From Phenylobacterium sp. (GTDB lineage: Bacteria > Pseudomonadota > Alphaproteobacteria > Caulobacterales > Caulobacteraceae), in assembly GCA_017991675.1 (NCBI GenBank), contig JAGOQB010000005.1:152629-216628 (forward strand): 64,000 bases of DNA, given 5' to 3'. Below are positions 26,266 through 33,533 of this stretch, piece after piece (the first letter of the stretch is position 1; each line of letters opens with the position of its first letter). The notes beneath the pieces are model-generated. The model saw only the letters and a program-made list of their open reading frames with translations. It did no database searches and was not told where the DNA came from. Position numbers and translations under genes: made by a program.

Positions 26266-26996
26266 AGGCTCAGCCCCCCGTCTACGACCAAGGTCTGGCC
26301 GACGACGTAGGCGGCCAGCGGCGAGGCCAGGAACAACGCCGCCCCGGCCATGTCGGAGGGCTCACCCATGCGCCCGGCCGGGATGCGGCTCAGCGCCCCG
26401 CGCAGCCGGTCGGGGTGCTCGGTGGTGACCTTGGTCAGCTTGGTGTCGACCAGGCCGGGAGCCAGGCCGTTCACCCGGATGCCGTCGCCGGCCCAGGCCT
26501 GGCCCAGCGTCTTGGTCAGGCTGACCGCCCCGGCCTTGGACGCCGCATAGGCCGGGTTGCCGCGGTTGGCCTGGAACCCGGACACCGAGCTGACGATGAT
26601 GATCGAGCCCTTCGCCGTGGCCAGCATGTCGCGGAACTTGGCCGCGCAGGCCATCAGGCTGTCGAGATTGACCGCCATGACCTGGTCCCAACCGGCGCGC
26701 TCGAACTCGCCGCGCCGGTAGACCACCGTGCCTTGGCACAGGACCAACACGTCCAGCCTCTCGAAGTCGGGAACGTTGGCGGCGATCGCGTCGCGGTCGG
26801 CGACGTCGACTTGCGCATAGGCCAGGCCCATCAGGTCGGAGCCGTCTAGGCCGGCATAGTCCGCGGCGCTCGGGCGGGTGCCCCAGACGTGAACCTCCGC
26901 GCCGCGCGCCCGGAAGCCTTGCGCGATCCCGTTGCCGATTCCGCTCGATCCGCCCACGACCAGTACGGTCCGGCCGGTGAAATCCAGCTCACCCAT
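26262..26996 (-). CDS. SDR family oxidoreductase
   Basis: A 244-residue short-chain dehydrogenase. Motifs seen are VLVVGGSSGIGNGIAQGF, LCQGTVV in place of NNAG, VSSVSGF (catalytic Ser) and NPAYAASKAGAVSL (Y-x3-K), with a VVDGGLSL end. The LCQG substitution for the usual NNAG is a small deviation in the structural motif. The ATG at 26996 has GGGAGGA upstream. It is divergent from merR and heads the SDR-SDR-tetR-desaturase strand block. Substrate not known. Confidence 0.9.
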   Translation of the reverse strand: MGELDFTGRTVLVVGGSSGIGNGIAQGFRARGAEVHVWGTRPSAADYAGLDGSDLMGLAYAQVDVADRDAIAANVPDFERLDVLVLCQGTVVYRRGEFERAGWDQVMAVNLDSLMACAAKFRDMLATAKGSIIIVSSVSGFQANRGNPAYAASKAGAVSLTKTLGQAWAGDGIRVNGLAPGLVDTKLTKVTTEHPDRLRGALSRIPAGRMGEPSDMAGAALFLASPLAAYVVGQTLVVDGGLSL

Positions 26997-27069
26997 CGTC
27001 TCGTCCTCCCAGTTTTCGGCATCCTCACGCCGCGGGGAGGGGTGCGGCAATGCTCACCCAACGTCAGCA

Positions 27070-27085
27070 TTGACGTGGACGTAAG
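27070..27085. promoter_or_regulatory. Candidate MerR-type operator (ACGT-N2-ACGT dyad)
   Basis: The 16-mer TTGACGTGGACGTAAG has a symmetric ACGT-GG-ACGT core with T/A flanks. It sits in the spacer between the divergent SDR (26996) and merR (27155) genes. I recall similar dyads for MerR proteins of branched-chain/fatty-acid degradation (LiuR). It may serve both directions. Not tested. Confidence 0.45.
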
Positions 27086-27154
27086 GTCGGGGAACTGTTC
27101 GTGGTGACGGGCGCGGAACAAGCCCCGCGCATCAGAGACAAACGGGAGGTACAG

Positions 27155-27571
27155 ATGCTCCAGAAGCTTCGCCGTCCGGCGACCACTTTCACGATCACCC
27201 AGCTTTGCCGCGAGTTCGGAACGACTCCGCGGGCGCTCCGCTACTACGAGGAGCAGGGCCTGCTGTCGCCCAGCCGCGAAGGCCAGGCGCGTATCTACAC
27301 CTATCGCGACCGTGCGCGGCTGACCCTGATCCTGCGCGGCAAGCATGTCGGGCTGTCGCTCGCAGAGATCCGCGACATCCTCGACCTCTACGAGCGCGAC
27401 GACGACCTGACAGCCCAGAACACTCAAGCCCTTGGCAAGTTCAAGGAGCGGATCAAGGCGTTCGAGGCCCAGCGCCGCGAGATCGACCAGGCGATCGACG
27501 TGCTGCACGACGCCAGCGCCCGGCTGGAGGCCGCGCTCGCCGAGCGCGCCGGCCGCGCCGCTTTCGGTTAG
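27155..27571 (+). CDS. MerR family transcriptional regulator
   Basis: A 138-residue regulator. The winged HTH is FTITQLCREFGTTPRALRYY and the wing motif RIYTYRDRARLTLILRGKHV; a long C-terminal coiled coil (FKERIKAFEAQRREIDQAID) gives dimerisation. No C-terminal cysteines of metal-sensing type are present, so an organic or metabolic signal is more likely. It resembles regulators of acyl-CoA/branched-chain catabolism. The ATG at 27155 has GGGAGG at good spacing. It is divergent from two SDR genes, which are the likely targets. Confidence 0.9.
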   Translation: MLQKLRRPATTFTITQLCREFGTTPRALRYYEEQGLLSPSREGQARIYTYRDRARLTLILRGKHVGLSLAEIRDILDLYERDDDLTAQNTQALGKFKERIKAFEAQRREIDQAIDVLHDASARLEAALAERAGRAAFG

Positions 27572-27577
27572 GGGCGC

Positions 27578-27608
27578 CCCCGTGGCGGTCTAGAACCCCG
27601 CCACGGGG
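27578..27608. terminator. Bidirectional terminator hairpin between merR and ubiA
   Basis: Perfect 11-bp inverted repeat CCCCGTGGCGG (27578-27588) / CCGCCACGGGG (27598-27608) with a 9-nt loop, between two convergent genes. The ubiA stop codon lies in the loop and the right arm encodes its last residues. The tail is only moderately T-rich (CCTTTCC). Confidence 0.75.
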
Positions 27609-28600
27609 CCTTTCCAGGCCCCGGCCGCCAGGGCCAGGAACAACAGCAGCCCGGCCAGGTGGTTGGACTGGAACAGCGCCAGCGCCAGCGGGCCGTCGTT
27701 GACGTCGATGCGGGCCGCCTGCCGCGACAGGTGCATGCCGAACAGGGCCGCCAGCGGCAGGAACAGCGGGCCCAGGCCCCCGGCCCAGGCCGACGCCAGC
27801 GCCAGGGCGAAGCTCAGCACGTAGAAGACCAGTACGCCCTTCTGGACGTTCGCGCCCAGGCGGCGGGTCGACGACTTGATCCCTGCCAGGGCGTCGTCTT
27901 CAAGATCCTGGATCGCGTAGATCGTGTCGTAGCCGAGCGTCCAGAAGATCCCGGAGGCGTAGAGCAGCGCCGCCGCCAGGGTCAGCCGCCCGATCTCCAG
28001 CTGCTCGGCCGGGACCAGCGCCGCGCCGCCGGCCTGCGCCGCCAGCCAGCCATAGGCGCTGACCGACCCGGTGGCGGCGGCGAAGCCGAGCAGGGCGCCC
28101 CAGTTGAAGGTCAGGCCCAGCCAGGCCTGCGGCCACCAGGTGATGCGCTTCATGAACGGGTAGCCGGCGACCAGCGCCAGGGAGAGCACGCCCAGTCCGA
28201 CCGCCAGCGGCGTCATGCTGAGCAGCAGGCCTAGCGAGATCAGGCTGCAGACGACGATGAAGCCCCAGGCCTGTCGCACGCTGATCTGGCCCGACGCCAC
28301 CGGCCGCATGGCCGTGCGGGCCACCTTGGCGTCGAAGTCGCGGTCGACGACGTCGTTGAACGCGCAGCCGGCCGCCCGCATCAGCGCCGCGCCGACGAAG
28401 ATCTTGGCCAGCAGCAACAGGTCGGGCAGCTTGCCCTCCATCGCCGCGGCCAGCGCCGCGCCCTGCCAGCCGGGCAGCATCAGCAGCCAGATCCCTGCCG
28501 GCCGGTCGAAACGGCCGAGCTTGAGCCAGGGCTGCACCGCAGCGGGCGCGTGGCGGTCGACCCAGTTGCTGGGCGCGGCGTCGGGCAGTTGGGCGGTCAT
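27590..28600 (-). CDS. ubiA: 4-hydroxybenzoate polyprenyltransferase
   Basis: A 336-residue integral membrane prenyltransferase of ubiquinone synthesis, transferring the polyprenyl chain to 4-hydroxybenzoate. The two Asp-rich motifs are NDVVDRDFD and YDTIYAIQDLEDD, with GRFDRPAGIWLLMLPGWQG near the start. Eight or nine transmembrane helices are expected. Slightly longer than E. coli UbiA (290) owing to an N-terminal extension and a loop around 190-200. It is a partner of UbiD at 14.7 kb. The stop codon lies in the loop of a terminator hairpin. Confidence 0.95.
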   Translation of the reverse strand: MTAQLPDAAPSNWVDRHAPAAVQPWLKLGRFDRPAGIWLLMLPGWQGAALAAAMEGKLPDLLLLAKIFVGAALMRAAGCAFNDVVDRDFDAKVARTAMRPVASGQISVRQAWGFIVVCSLISLGLLLSMTPLAVGLGVLSLALVAGYPFMKRITWWPQAWLGLTFNWGALLGFAAATGSVSAYGWLAAQAGGAALVPAEQLEIGRLTLAAALLYASGIFWTLGYDTIYAIQDLEDDALAGIKSSTRRLGANVQKGVLVFYVLSFALALASAWAGGLGPLFLPLAALFGMHLSRQAARIDVNDGPLALALFQSNHLAGLLLFLALAAGAWKGPVAGF

Positions 28601-28702
28601 GTGCAGGCTTTACTCCCCCTGTGGCGTTGCGGCCACTCCTGCGCTGCAACTCTGCGGTGCGGGTGAAATAACGCCGGTCATTGCGATTGACAGGGCGAAT
28701 CC
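28601..28702. other. Upstream segment of the 386-nt ubiA-methyltransferase spacer
   Basis: Divergent spacer between ubiA (minus) and the methyltransferase (plus). A TTGACA hexamer lies at 28687-28692 and could be a sigma-70 -35 box facing right, but the expected -10 (CAGTTT at 17 nt) is poor. The remainder of the spacer is annotated as two tiny ORFs and a hairpin. Confidence 0.4.
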
Positions 28703-28750
28703 ATGCGCGCAGTTTGCGTCCCGTCGTCGTCCGGCCCCGCAACCATCTGA
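28703..28750 (+). CDS. Candidate 15-residue leader peptide
   Basis: A short frame, ATG to TGA, encoding MRAVCVPSSSGPATI. AGGGCGA precedes the ATG. It ends one base before the extended Shine-Dalgarno of the next tiny ORF, so its translation would influence access to that site. It contains a single Cys and three consecutive Ser. No homologue is known to me; this is an inference from position and ribosome-binding sites, and chance remains possible for a frame this small. Confidence 0.35.
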   Translation: MRAVCVPSSSGPATI

Positions 28751-28766
28751 CAGGGAGGTGATCATC

Positions 28767-28841
28767 GTGGCAGCACTAAATCATCGCCTGCAGATGCCGT
28801 CTGTCGCCGTGATCGCCTTCGCAGGACGGTTCCGCGACTAG
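28767..28841 (+). CDS. Candidate 24-residue small protein with extended Shine-Dalgarno
   Basis: A GTG-start frame encoding MAALNHRLQMPSVAVIAFAG plus FRFD-like end (exactly 24 residues, last four RFRD). It is preceded by AGGGAGGTGATC at 28752-28763; GGAGGTGATC is a 10-nt perfect complement of the 16S rRNA 3' end, the most extended SD noticed in the window, with 8 nt from the GGAGG core to GTG. It lies 145 nt upstream of the methyltransferase. Possible roles are a leader peptide or a small peptide product. No family recognised. Confidence 0.45.
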   Translation: MAALNHRLQMPSVAVIAFAGRFRD

Positions 28842-28933
28842 GTCGCGCCCGGCCCCGCCAGCGGGCTGATCTGCACTCCCATCGCCAGCCTGACCGCGCG
28901 TTCGTTCGCGCAACCCTGGCGCTCCCCGATTCC

Positions 28934-28966
28934 ACGGATTTCCCCTTCGCTACGCGCGAAATCCGT
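28934..28966 (+). promoter_or_regulatory. Hairpin ahead of the methyltransferase start
   Basis: ACGGATTTC (28934-28942) pairs perfectly with GAAATCCGT (28958-28966) around a 15-nt loop, 20 nt before the methyltransferase ATG. A smaller GTCT-CGAA-AGAC stem follows at 28969-28980 in the ribosome-binding region. The folding could modulate translation or act as an attenuator downstream of the tiny ORFs. Confidence 0.45.
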
Positions 28967-28986
28967 CCGTCTCGAAAGACGACGAC

Positions 28987-29784
28987 ATGCCTATCGCCGA
29001 ACCCATTTCGGTTGCGACCAACGCCCCCCATCCCAATCGCTACGGGGCGATGTGCACCGAGGTCTACGACCTCGACAAACCACCGGGCTCGTTGCCCGAC
29101 GTGCCGTTCTATCTGGAGCGGCTGGCTGGAACCGACGGCCCGATCTTGGAGGCCGGGGTCGGAACCGGCCGCCTGCTGATCCCGCTGCTCGAGGCCGGGC
29201 TGGAGGTGGAAGGCTTCGACCGCTCCGCCGACATGCTGGCCTCCTGCGCCCGCCACTGCGCCGCGCGCGGCCTTGCGCCCGCGCTCCGCCAGGCGCGGTT
29301 CCAGGACTTCGGCTACGAGCACGACTTCGCGGCGATCCTAGTGCCGGCCGGGACTTTCACCCTGCTGGACGACTTCGCAGAGGCGCTGGCGGTGCTGAAG
29401 CGGTTCTTCGATCACCTTCGTCCGGGCGGGCGGCTGCTGATCGACCTGATGCCGCTCGGCTACCTGGTGAGCGAGCGACCGGACATCCGCACCTGGACGA
29501 CGCCCTCGGGCGACGTCCTGCGGATCGAGGGCCGGGCCGTGGAGATCGATCTCGTAGGCCAGCGTCGGGTCACCCACGACCGCTACGAACGCTGGCGCGA
29601 CGGCCGGCTGGTGGAGACCGAGCTGGAGGTGATGGCCTTCCGGCTCTGGGGCCTGAAGGAGTTCGAACTGGCGCTCGCCGCGGCGGGCTTCACGGACATC
29701 TCCGTCGGCGCCGACCACCAGCCCGGACGGCCGCCCGGCCGGTCGAGCCGCATACTCAATTTCGAGGCCCGGCGACCCGTCTAG
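28987..29784 (+). CDS. Class I SAM-dependent methyltransferase
   Basis: A 265-residue methyltransferase. SAM-binding motif I is ILEAGVGTGRLLIPLLEAGL with the acidic FDRS end of strand beta-2; the post-motif is AILVPAGTFTLLDDF and the later LRPGGRLLIDLMPLG is motif III. The C-terminal half (FRLWGLKEFELALAAAGFTD) is typical of small-molecule methyltransferases. The substrate is unknown. It is preceded by a hairpin and tiny ORFs and followed by a strong hairpin, then two ABC exporters. The ATG at 28987 has GAAAGACGAC upstream. Confidence 0.88.
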   Translation: MPIAEPISVATNAPHPNRYGAMCTEVYDLDKPPGSLPDVPFYLERLAGTDGPILEAGVGTGRLLIPLLEAGLEVEGFDRSADMLASCARHCAARGLAPALRQARFQDFGYEHDFAAILVPAGTFTLLDDFAEALAVLKRFFDHLRPGGRLLIDLMPLGYLVSERPDIRTWTTPSGDVLRIEGRAVEIDLVGQRRVTHDRYERWRDGRLVETELEVMAFRLWGLKEFELALAAAGFTDISVGADHQPGRPPGRSSRILNFEARRPV

Positions 29785-29796
29785 GGGCGCGGCAGC

Positions 29797-29834
29797 GGCG
29801 CTGGGGTCCGTGCTCCCCCACGGGCCCCGGCGCC
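29797..29834 (+). terminator. Strong GC-rich hairpin after the methyltransferase
   Basis: A 16-bp stem (GGCGCTGGGGTCCGTG / CACGGGCCCCGGCGCC, two G-U wobble positions) with a 6-nt loop, 13 nt after the methyltransferase stop. No clear U tract follows, so it may be a terminator needing a factor or an mRNA 3'-end stabiliser that separates this gene from the ABC exporters. Confidence 0.65.
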
Positions 29835-29892
29835 CACCCTCGATGTCTCAATTTACCCCCGGCGGCTGCCGGGCCGATTTGTGAAACGCGTT

Positions 29893-31680
29893 ATGACCGA
29901 CATTCTCGACGACGACCTCGACCGTCCCCGAACCCTGACCAACCGGCAGGTGCTCGGCTTCATGGCCGGGCACTGGATGCGCGAGCCGAAGAAGTTCGCC
30001 CTGATCATCGGCTTTGGCCTGATCGCCACGATCTGCGACCTGTCGATCCCCTGGGCGACGCGCGGCCTGATCAACGCCGTCTCCAGCCCGGACAAGGTGA
30101 CCGACGCGGCCTGGATCGCCTGGGCCTCGCTCTCCGGGCTCTACCTGGTGTTCTACATGTCCCGGACCAGCATGTTCCGGGTGATGAACGGCTTCTACGC
30201 CCGGATCATGTCGCGCATGGTCAAGGAAGGCTTCGCCCGCGTGCAGGCCTTCTCCTCGGACTGGCACGCCTCGAACTTCGCCGGCGCCACGGTGCGGCGG
30301 GTCAGCCGCGCCATGTGGGGCTATGACAGCGCCGCCGACGCCCTGATCGCCATGCTGCTGCCGACCGTCCTGGTGCTCGGCGGTTTGGCGATCTCATTGG
30401 GCCTGCGCTGGCCGCTGGCGGGGCTGTTCGTCGCGGTCGTGATCGCTGTGTTCGCGGCCTACAACATCCTGATGTCGGTGCACTTCGTGCGGCCGGCCAA
30501 CCTGCGCTCGACCGCCCTCGACTCCGAGATCGGCGCGGCGCTGGCCGACGCCATCGGGGCCAACCCGACGGTGAAGAGTTTCGGGGCCGAGGAGCGCGAA
30601 GCCGAACGCTTCGCCCAGACCGCCGACGCCTGGCGCTGGGCGGTGAACAAGACCTGGGACCGCTTCAACGTCGTGGGCCTGGGGCAGAATCTGCTGCTGA
30701 TCATCTTGCAGGCCGGCCTGACCGGGTTCCTCGTCCACGCCTGGGCGCAAGGCCAGGCGACGCCGGGCGACGTGGCCTTCGCGATCACCTCGTTCATCGT
30801 CATGGCCGGCTACATGCGCAACTTCAGCGAGATCACCCAGATGCTCCAAAAGGGCCTGGACGACATGCTGGACGTGGCGACCTACATGCGCACCGAGCCG
30901 CAGCTGAGCGACCACGCGCAGGCGCGGCCGTTCCGCGGCGACCTGGGCGAGGTCATCTTCGACCGGGTCACCTTCGGCTACGCCAGCCAGCCGCGGCCGC
31001 TCTACGAGGGCTTCACCCTGATCGTCGCGCCGGGCGAGCGCATCGCCCTGGTCGGACCGACCGGGTCGGGCAAGTCCACCTTCGTAAAGCTGATCCAGCG
31101 CCTGTACGACGTGCAGAGCGGCCGGATCCTGATCGACGGCCAGGATATTTCCAAGGTCGGCCAGACCAGCCTGCGGCGCGCCATCGCCGTGGTGCCGCAG
31201 GACCCGGCGCTGTTCCACCGCAGCATCGCCGAGAACATCGCCTACGCCCGACCCGACGCGACGCCGGAGGAGGTGATGCTGGCCGCCAAGCGGGCCCGTG
31301 CCCACGACTTCATCGCCCGTCTGCCCAACGGCTACGACACGCCGGTCGGCGAGCGCGGCGTGAAGCTGTCGGGCGGCGAACGCCAGCGGGTGGCCATCGC
31401 CCGCGCCTTCCTGGCCGACGCGCCGATCCTAGTCCTCGACGAGGCGACCTCGTCGCTGGACGTGGAGACCGAACGCCTGGTCCAGGCGGCGATGGAGGAG
31501 CTGATGGTCGGGCGCACGACCATCGTCATCGCCCACCGGCTGTCGACCATCCGCGGCGCCGACCGGATCCTGGTCTTCGACCGCGGCCGGATCGTCGAGG
31601 AGGGCCGCCACGCCGAGCTGATCGACAAGGGCGGCGCCTATGCGCGGCTGCACGCCGTGACCGAAGGAACCGAGCTGTGA
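29893..31680 (+). CDS. ABC exporter half-transporter (first of tandem pair)
   Basis: A 595-residue ABC half-exporter with six transmembrane helices (residues about 30-320) and a complete NBD: GPTGSGKST near 388-396, VVPQDPALFHRS Q-loop region, LSGGERQR signature, ILVLDEATSSLD with catalytic Glu, and IAHRLSTI. Substrate not evident; related pairs export lipids, peptides or drugs. The ATG at 29893 gives exactly the same length as the next gene; a GTG at 29881 is an alternative. GTGA overlap with the second gene (31677-31680) indicates a heterodimer made by coupled translation. Its NBD is about 80% identical to that of its partner by eye. Confidence 0.9.
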   Translation: MTDILDDDLDRPRTLTNRQVLGFMAGHWMREPKKFALIIGFGLIATICDLSIPWATRGLINAVSSPDKVTDAAWIAWASLSGLYLVFYMSRTSMFRVMNGFYARIMSRMVKEGFARVQAFSSDWHASNFAGATVRRVSRAMWGYDSAADALIAMLLPTVLVLGGLAISLGLRWPLAGLFVAVVIAVFAAYNILMSVHFVRPANLRSTALDSEIGAALADAIGANPTVKSFGAEEREAERFAQTADAWRWAVNKTWDRFNVVGLGQNLLLIILQAGLTGFLVHAWAQGQATPGDVAFAITSFIVMAGYMRNFSEITQMLQKGLDDMLDVATYMRTEPQLSDHAQARPFRGDLGEVIFDRVTFGYASQPRPLYEGFTLIVAPGERIALVGPTGSGKSTFVKLIQRLYDVQSGRILIDGQDISKVGQTSLRRAIAVVPQDPALFHRSIAENIAYARPDATPEEVMLAAKRARAHDFIARLPNGYDTPVGERGVKLSGGERQRVAIARAFLADAPILVLDEATSSLDVETERLVQAAMEELMVGRTTIVIAHRLSTIRGADRILVFDRGRIVEEGRHAELIDKGGAYARLHAVTEGTEL

Positions 31681-33464
31681 CCGACCACTACGAAGACGCC
31701 GAGGACCAGAAGCAGCGGACCCTGCCCAACCGCAAGGTCATAGGCTTCGTCATGCGCTACTGGCTGCGGCGCCCGGGCCTGCTGAGCGGCATGGTCCTCT
31801 TCTCGCTGCTCTCCATCGCCGCCGACATGGCCATCCCGCTGGCGGCCGGCCGGCTGGTGGACGCCGTCGCCGAGGGGCCCCAGGCGGCGAACGTCGCCTG
31901 GGCCGCCTGGGCGGTGTTCGTCGGGCTCTACCTGGTGCTGTCGGTGGTGCGGAACATCGCCAACAAGTTCTGGAACCCGTTGGCCGCGCTGAACATGCGC
32001 GACCTGACCGATGAGGGCTTCGCTCGCGTGCAGTCGTTCTCGGCCGACTGGCATGCCGACGCCTTCGCCGGCGCCACGGTGCGCCGGCTGTCGCGGGCGA
32101 TGTGGGGCTACGACCAGGTCTCCGACGCCATCGTCATGTGGATCGGTCCGGCCCTGCTGGTGCTCGTCGGCCTCTCGGTGATGATGATCGTCCGCTGGCC
32201 GATGGTCGGCGTCTTCTCGCTCACCATCGTCGCGTTCTACATCGCTTCCAACGTGATCCTGACCGCCAAGTACGCTCGGCCGCTGAACCAGCGCTCGGTG
32301 GCCCTGGACTCGCGGATCGGCGGCGCGCTGGCCGACTCGGTCACCGGCAACGCCACGGTCCGCAGCTTCGGCGCCGAGGCCCGCGAAAGCGCCCGCATCG
32401 GCGAGATCACCGAGACCTGGCGCGGCGCGGTGGTGCGCACCTGGAACCGCTTCACCGATCTCTGGCTGATCCAGAACATGCTGCTGGCGGTGCTGCAGGG
32501 CGGGCTGACCGGCCTGCTGCTGCTGCTCTGGTCCCAAGGCAAGGCGACCCCCGGCGACGTCGCCTTCGGCATCACAGCCTTCCTGGTGATGAGCGGCTAC
32601 CTGCGCAACATCGGCGAGAACGTCCGCATGCTGCAGAAGGGGCTGGACGATGTCGAGGACGTGGCCCGCTTCGCCGAAATGGCGCCCCAGGTCGCCGATG
32701 CGCCGGACGCCGCGCCGCTGGCCGGGCAGCTGGGCGAGGTGGTCTTCGAGAACGCCACCTTCCGCTACAAGTCGGTGAGCGAGCCGCTGTTCCGGAATTT
32801 CTCCCTGACCATCCGCCCAGGGGAACGCGTCGCCCTGGTCGGTCCGACGGGGTCGGGCAAGTCGAGCTTCGTCAAGCTGGTCCAACGGCTCTACGATCTC
32901 GACGAGGGCCGGATCCTGATCGACGGCCAGGACATCGCCCGCGTGCAGCAGGGCTCGCTGCGCCGCGCCATCGCCGTGGTGCCGCAGGACCCGGCGCTGT
33001 TCCACCGGACCATCGCCGACAACATCGCCTATGCCCGCCCCGAGGCCACGGCCGACGAGGTCGCGCTGGCCGCCCGCCGCGCCCGGGCGCACGAGTTCAT
33101 CACGCGGCTGCCCCAGGGCTACCGGACCCTGGTGGGCGAGCGCGGGGTGAAGCTGTCGGGCGGCGAGCGCCAGCGCGTGGCGATCGCCAGGGCCTTCCTG
33201 GCCGACGCGCCGATCCTGGTGTTCGACGAGGCCACCTCGTCGCTCGACGTGGAGACCGAACGCGACGTGCAGGCGGCGATGGAGGAGCTGATGGCCGGCC
33301 GGACCACCATCGTCATCGCCCACCGCCTCTCGACTGTGCGCAACGCCGACCGGATCCTGGTCTTCGACCAGGGCCATATCGTCGAGGAGGGCCGCCACGC
33401 CGACCTGGTGAAGCAGGGCGGCGCCTATGCCCGCCTGCATGCGGTGAGCGAAGGCGCGGTCTGA
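31677..33464 (+). CDS. ABC exporter half-transporter (second of tandem pair)
   Basis: A 595-residue partner of the preceding gene with the same layout: N-terminal six-helix domain (RVQSFSADWHADAFAGATVR resembles the matching stretch of the first protein), then GPTGSGKSS, LSGGERQR, ILVFDEATSSLD and IAHRLSTV. Both ATP sites look catalytically competent, unlike many heterodimeric exporters in which one site is degenerate. The start is a GTG overlapping the previous stop. A hairpin and the FkbM-like methyltransferase follow within 70 nt, so the latter could belong to the same transcript. Confidence 0.9.
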   Translation: MTDHYEDAEDQKQRTLPNRKVIGFVMRYWLRRPGLLSGMVLFSLLSIAADMAIPLAAGRLVDAVAEGPQAANVAWAAWAVFVGLYLVLSVVRNIANKFWNPLAALNMRDLTDEGFARVQSFSADWHADAFAGATVRRLSRAMWGYDQVSDAIVMWIGPALLVLVGLSVMMIVRWPMVGVFSLTIVAFYIASNVILTAKYARPLNQRSVALDSRIGGALADSVTGNATVRSFGAEARESARIGEITETWRGAVVRTWNRFTDLWLIQNMLLAVLQGGLTGLLLLLWSQGKATPGDVAFGITAFLVMSGYLRNIGENVRMLQKGLDDVEDVARFAEMAPQVADAPDAAPLAGQLGEVVFENATFRYKSVSEPLFRNFSLTIRPGERVALVGPTGSGKSSFVKLVQRLYDLDEGRILIDGQDIARVQQGSLRRAIAVVPQDPALFHRTIADNIAYARPEATADEVALAARRARAHEFITRLPQGYRTLVGERGVKLSGGERQRVAIARAFLADAPILVFDEATSSLDVETERDVQAAMEELMAGRTTIVIAHRLSTVRNADRILVFDQGHIVEEGRHADLVKQGGAYARLHAVSEGAV

Positions 33465-33499
33465 CGGCTGACACGGGCATGGCCGCCCGTGCTAGATGA

Positions 33500-33526
33500 C
33501 CCCCAGGGCCCGATCGGCCCTGGGGG
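33500..33526 (+). promoter_or_regulatory. RBS-occluding hairpin before the FkbM-like gene
   Basis: CCCCCAGGGCC (33500-33510) pairs perfectly with GGCCCTGGGGG (33516-33526) over a 5-nt loop. The right arm overlaps the purine-rich GGGGGAAG Shine-Dalgarno of the ATG at 33534. It can act as a translational switch or as a terminator for the ABC genes, though no T tract follows. Confidence 0.6.
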
Positions 33527-33533
33527 AAGCCGA

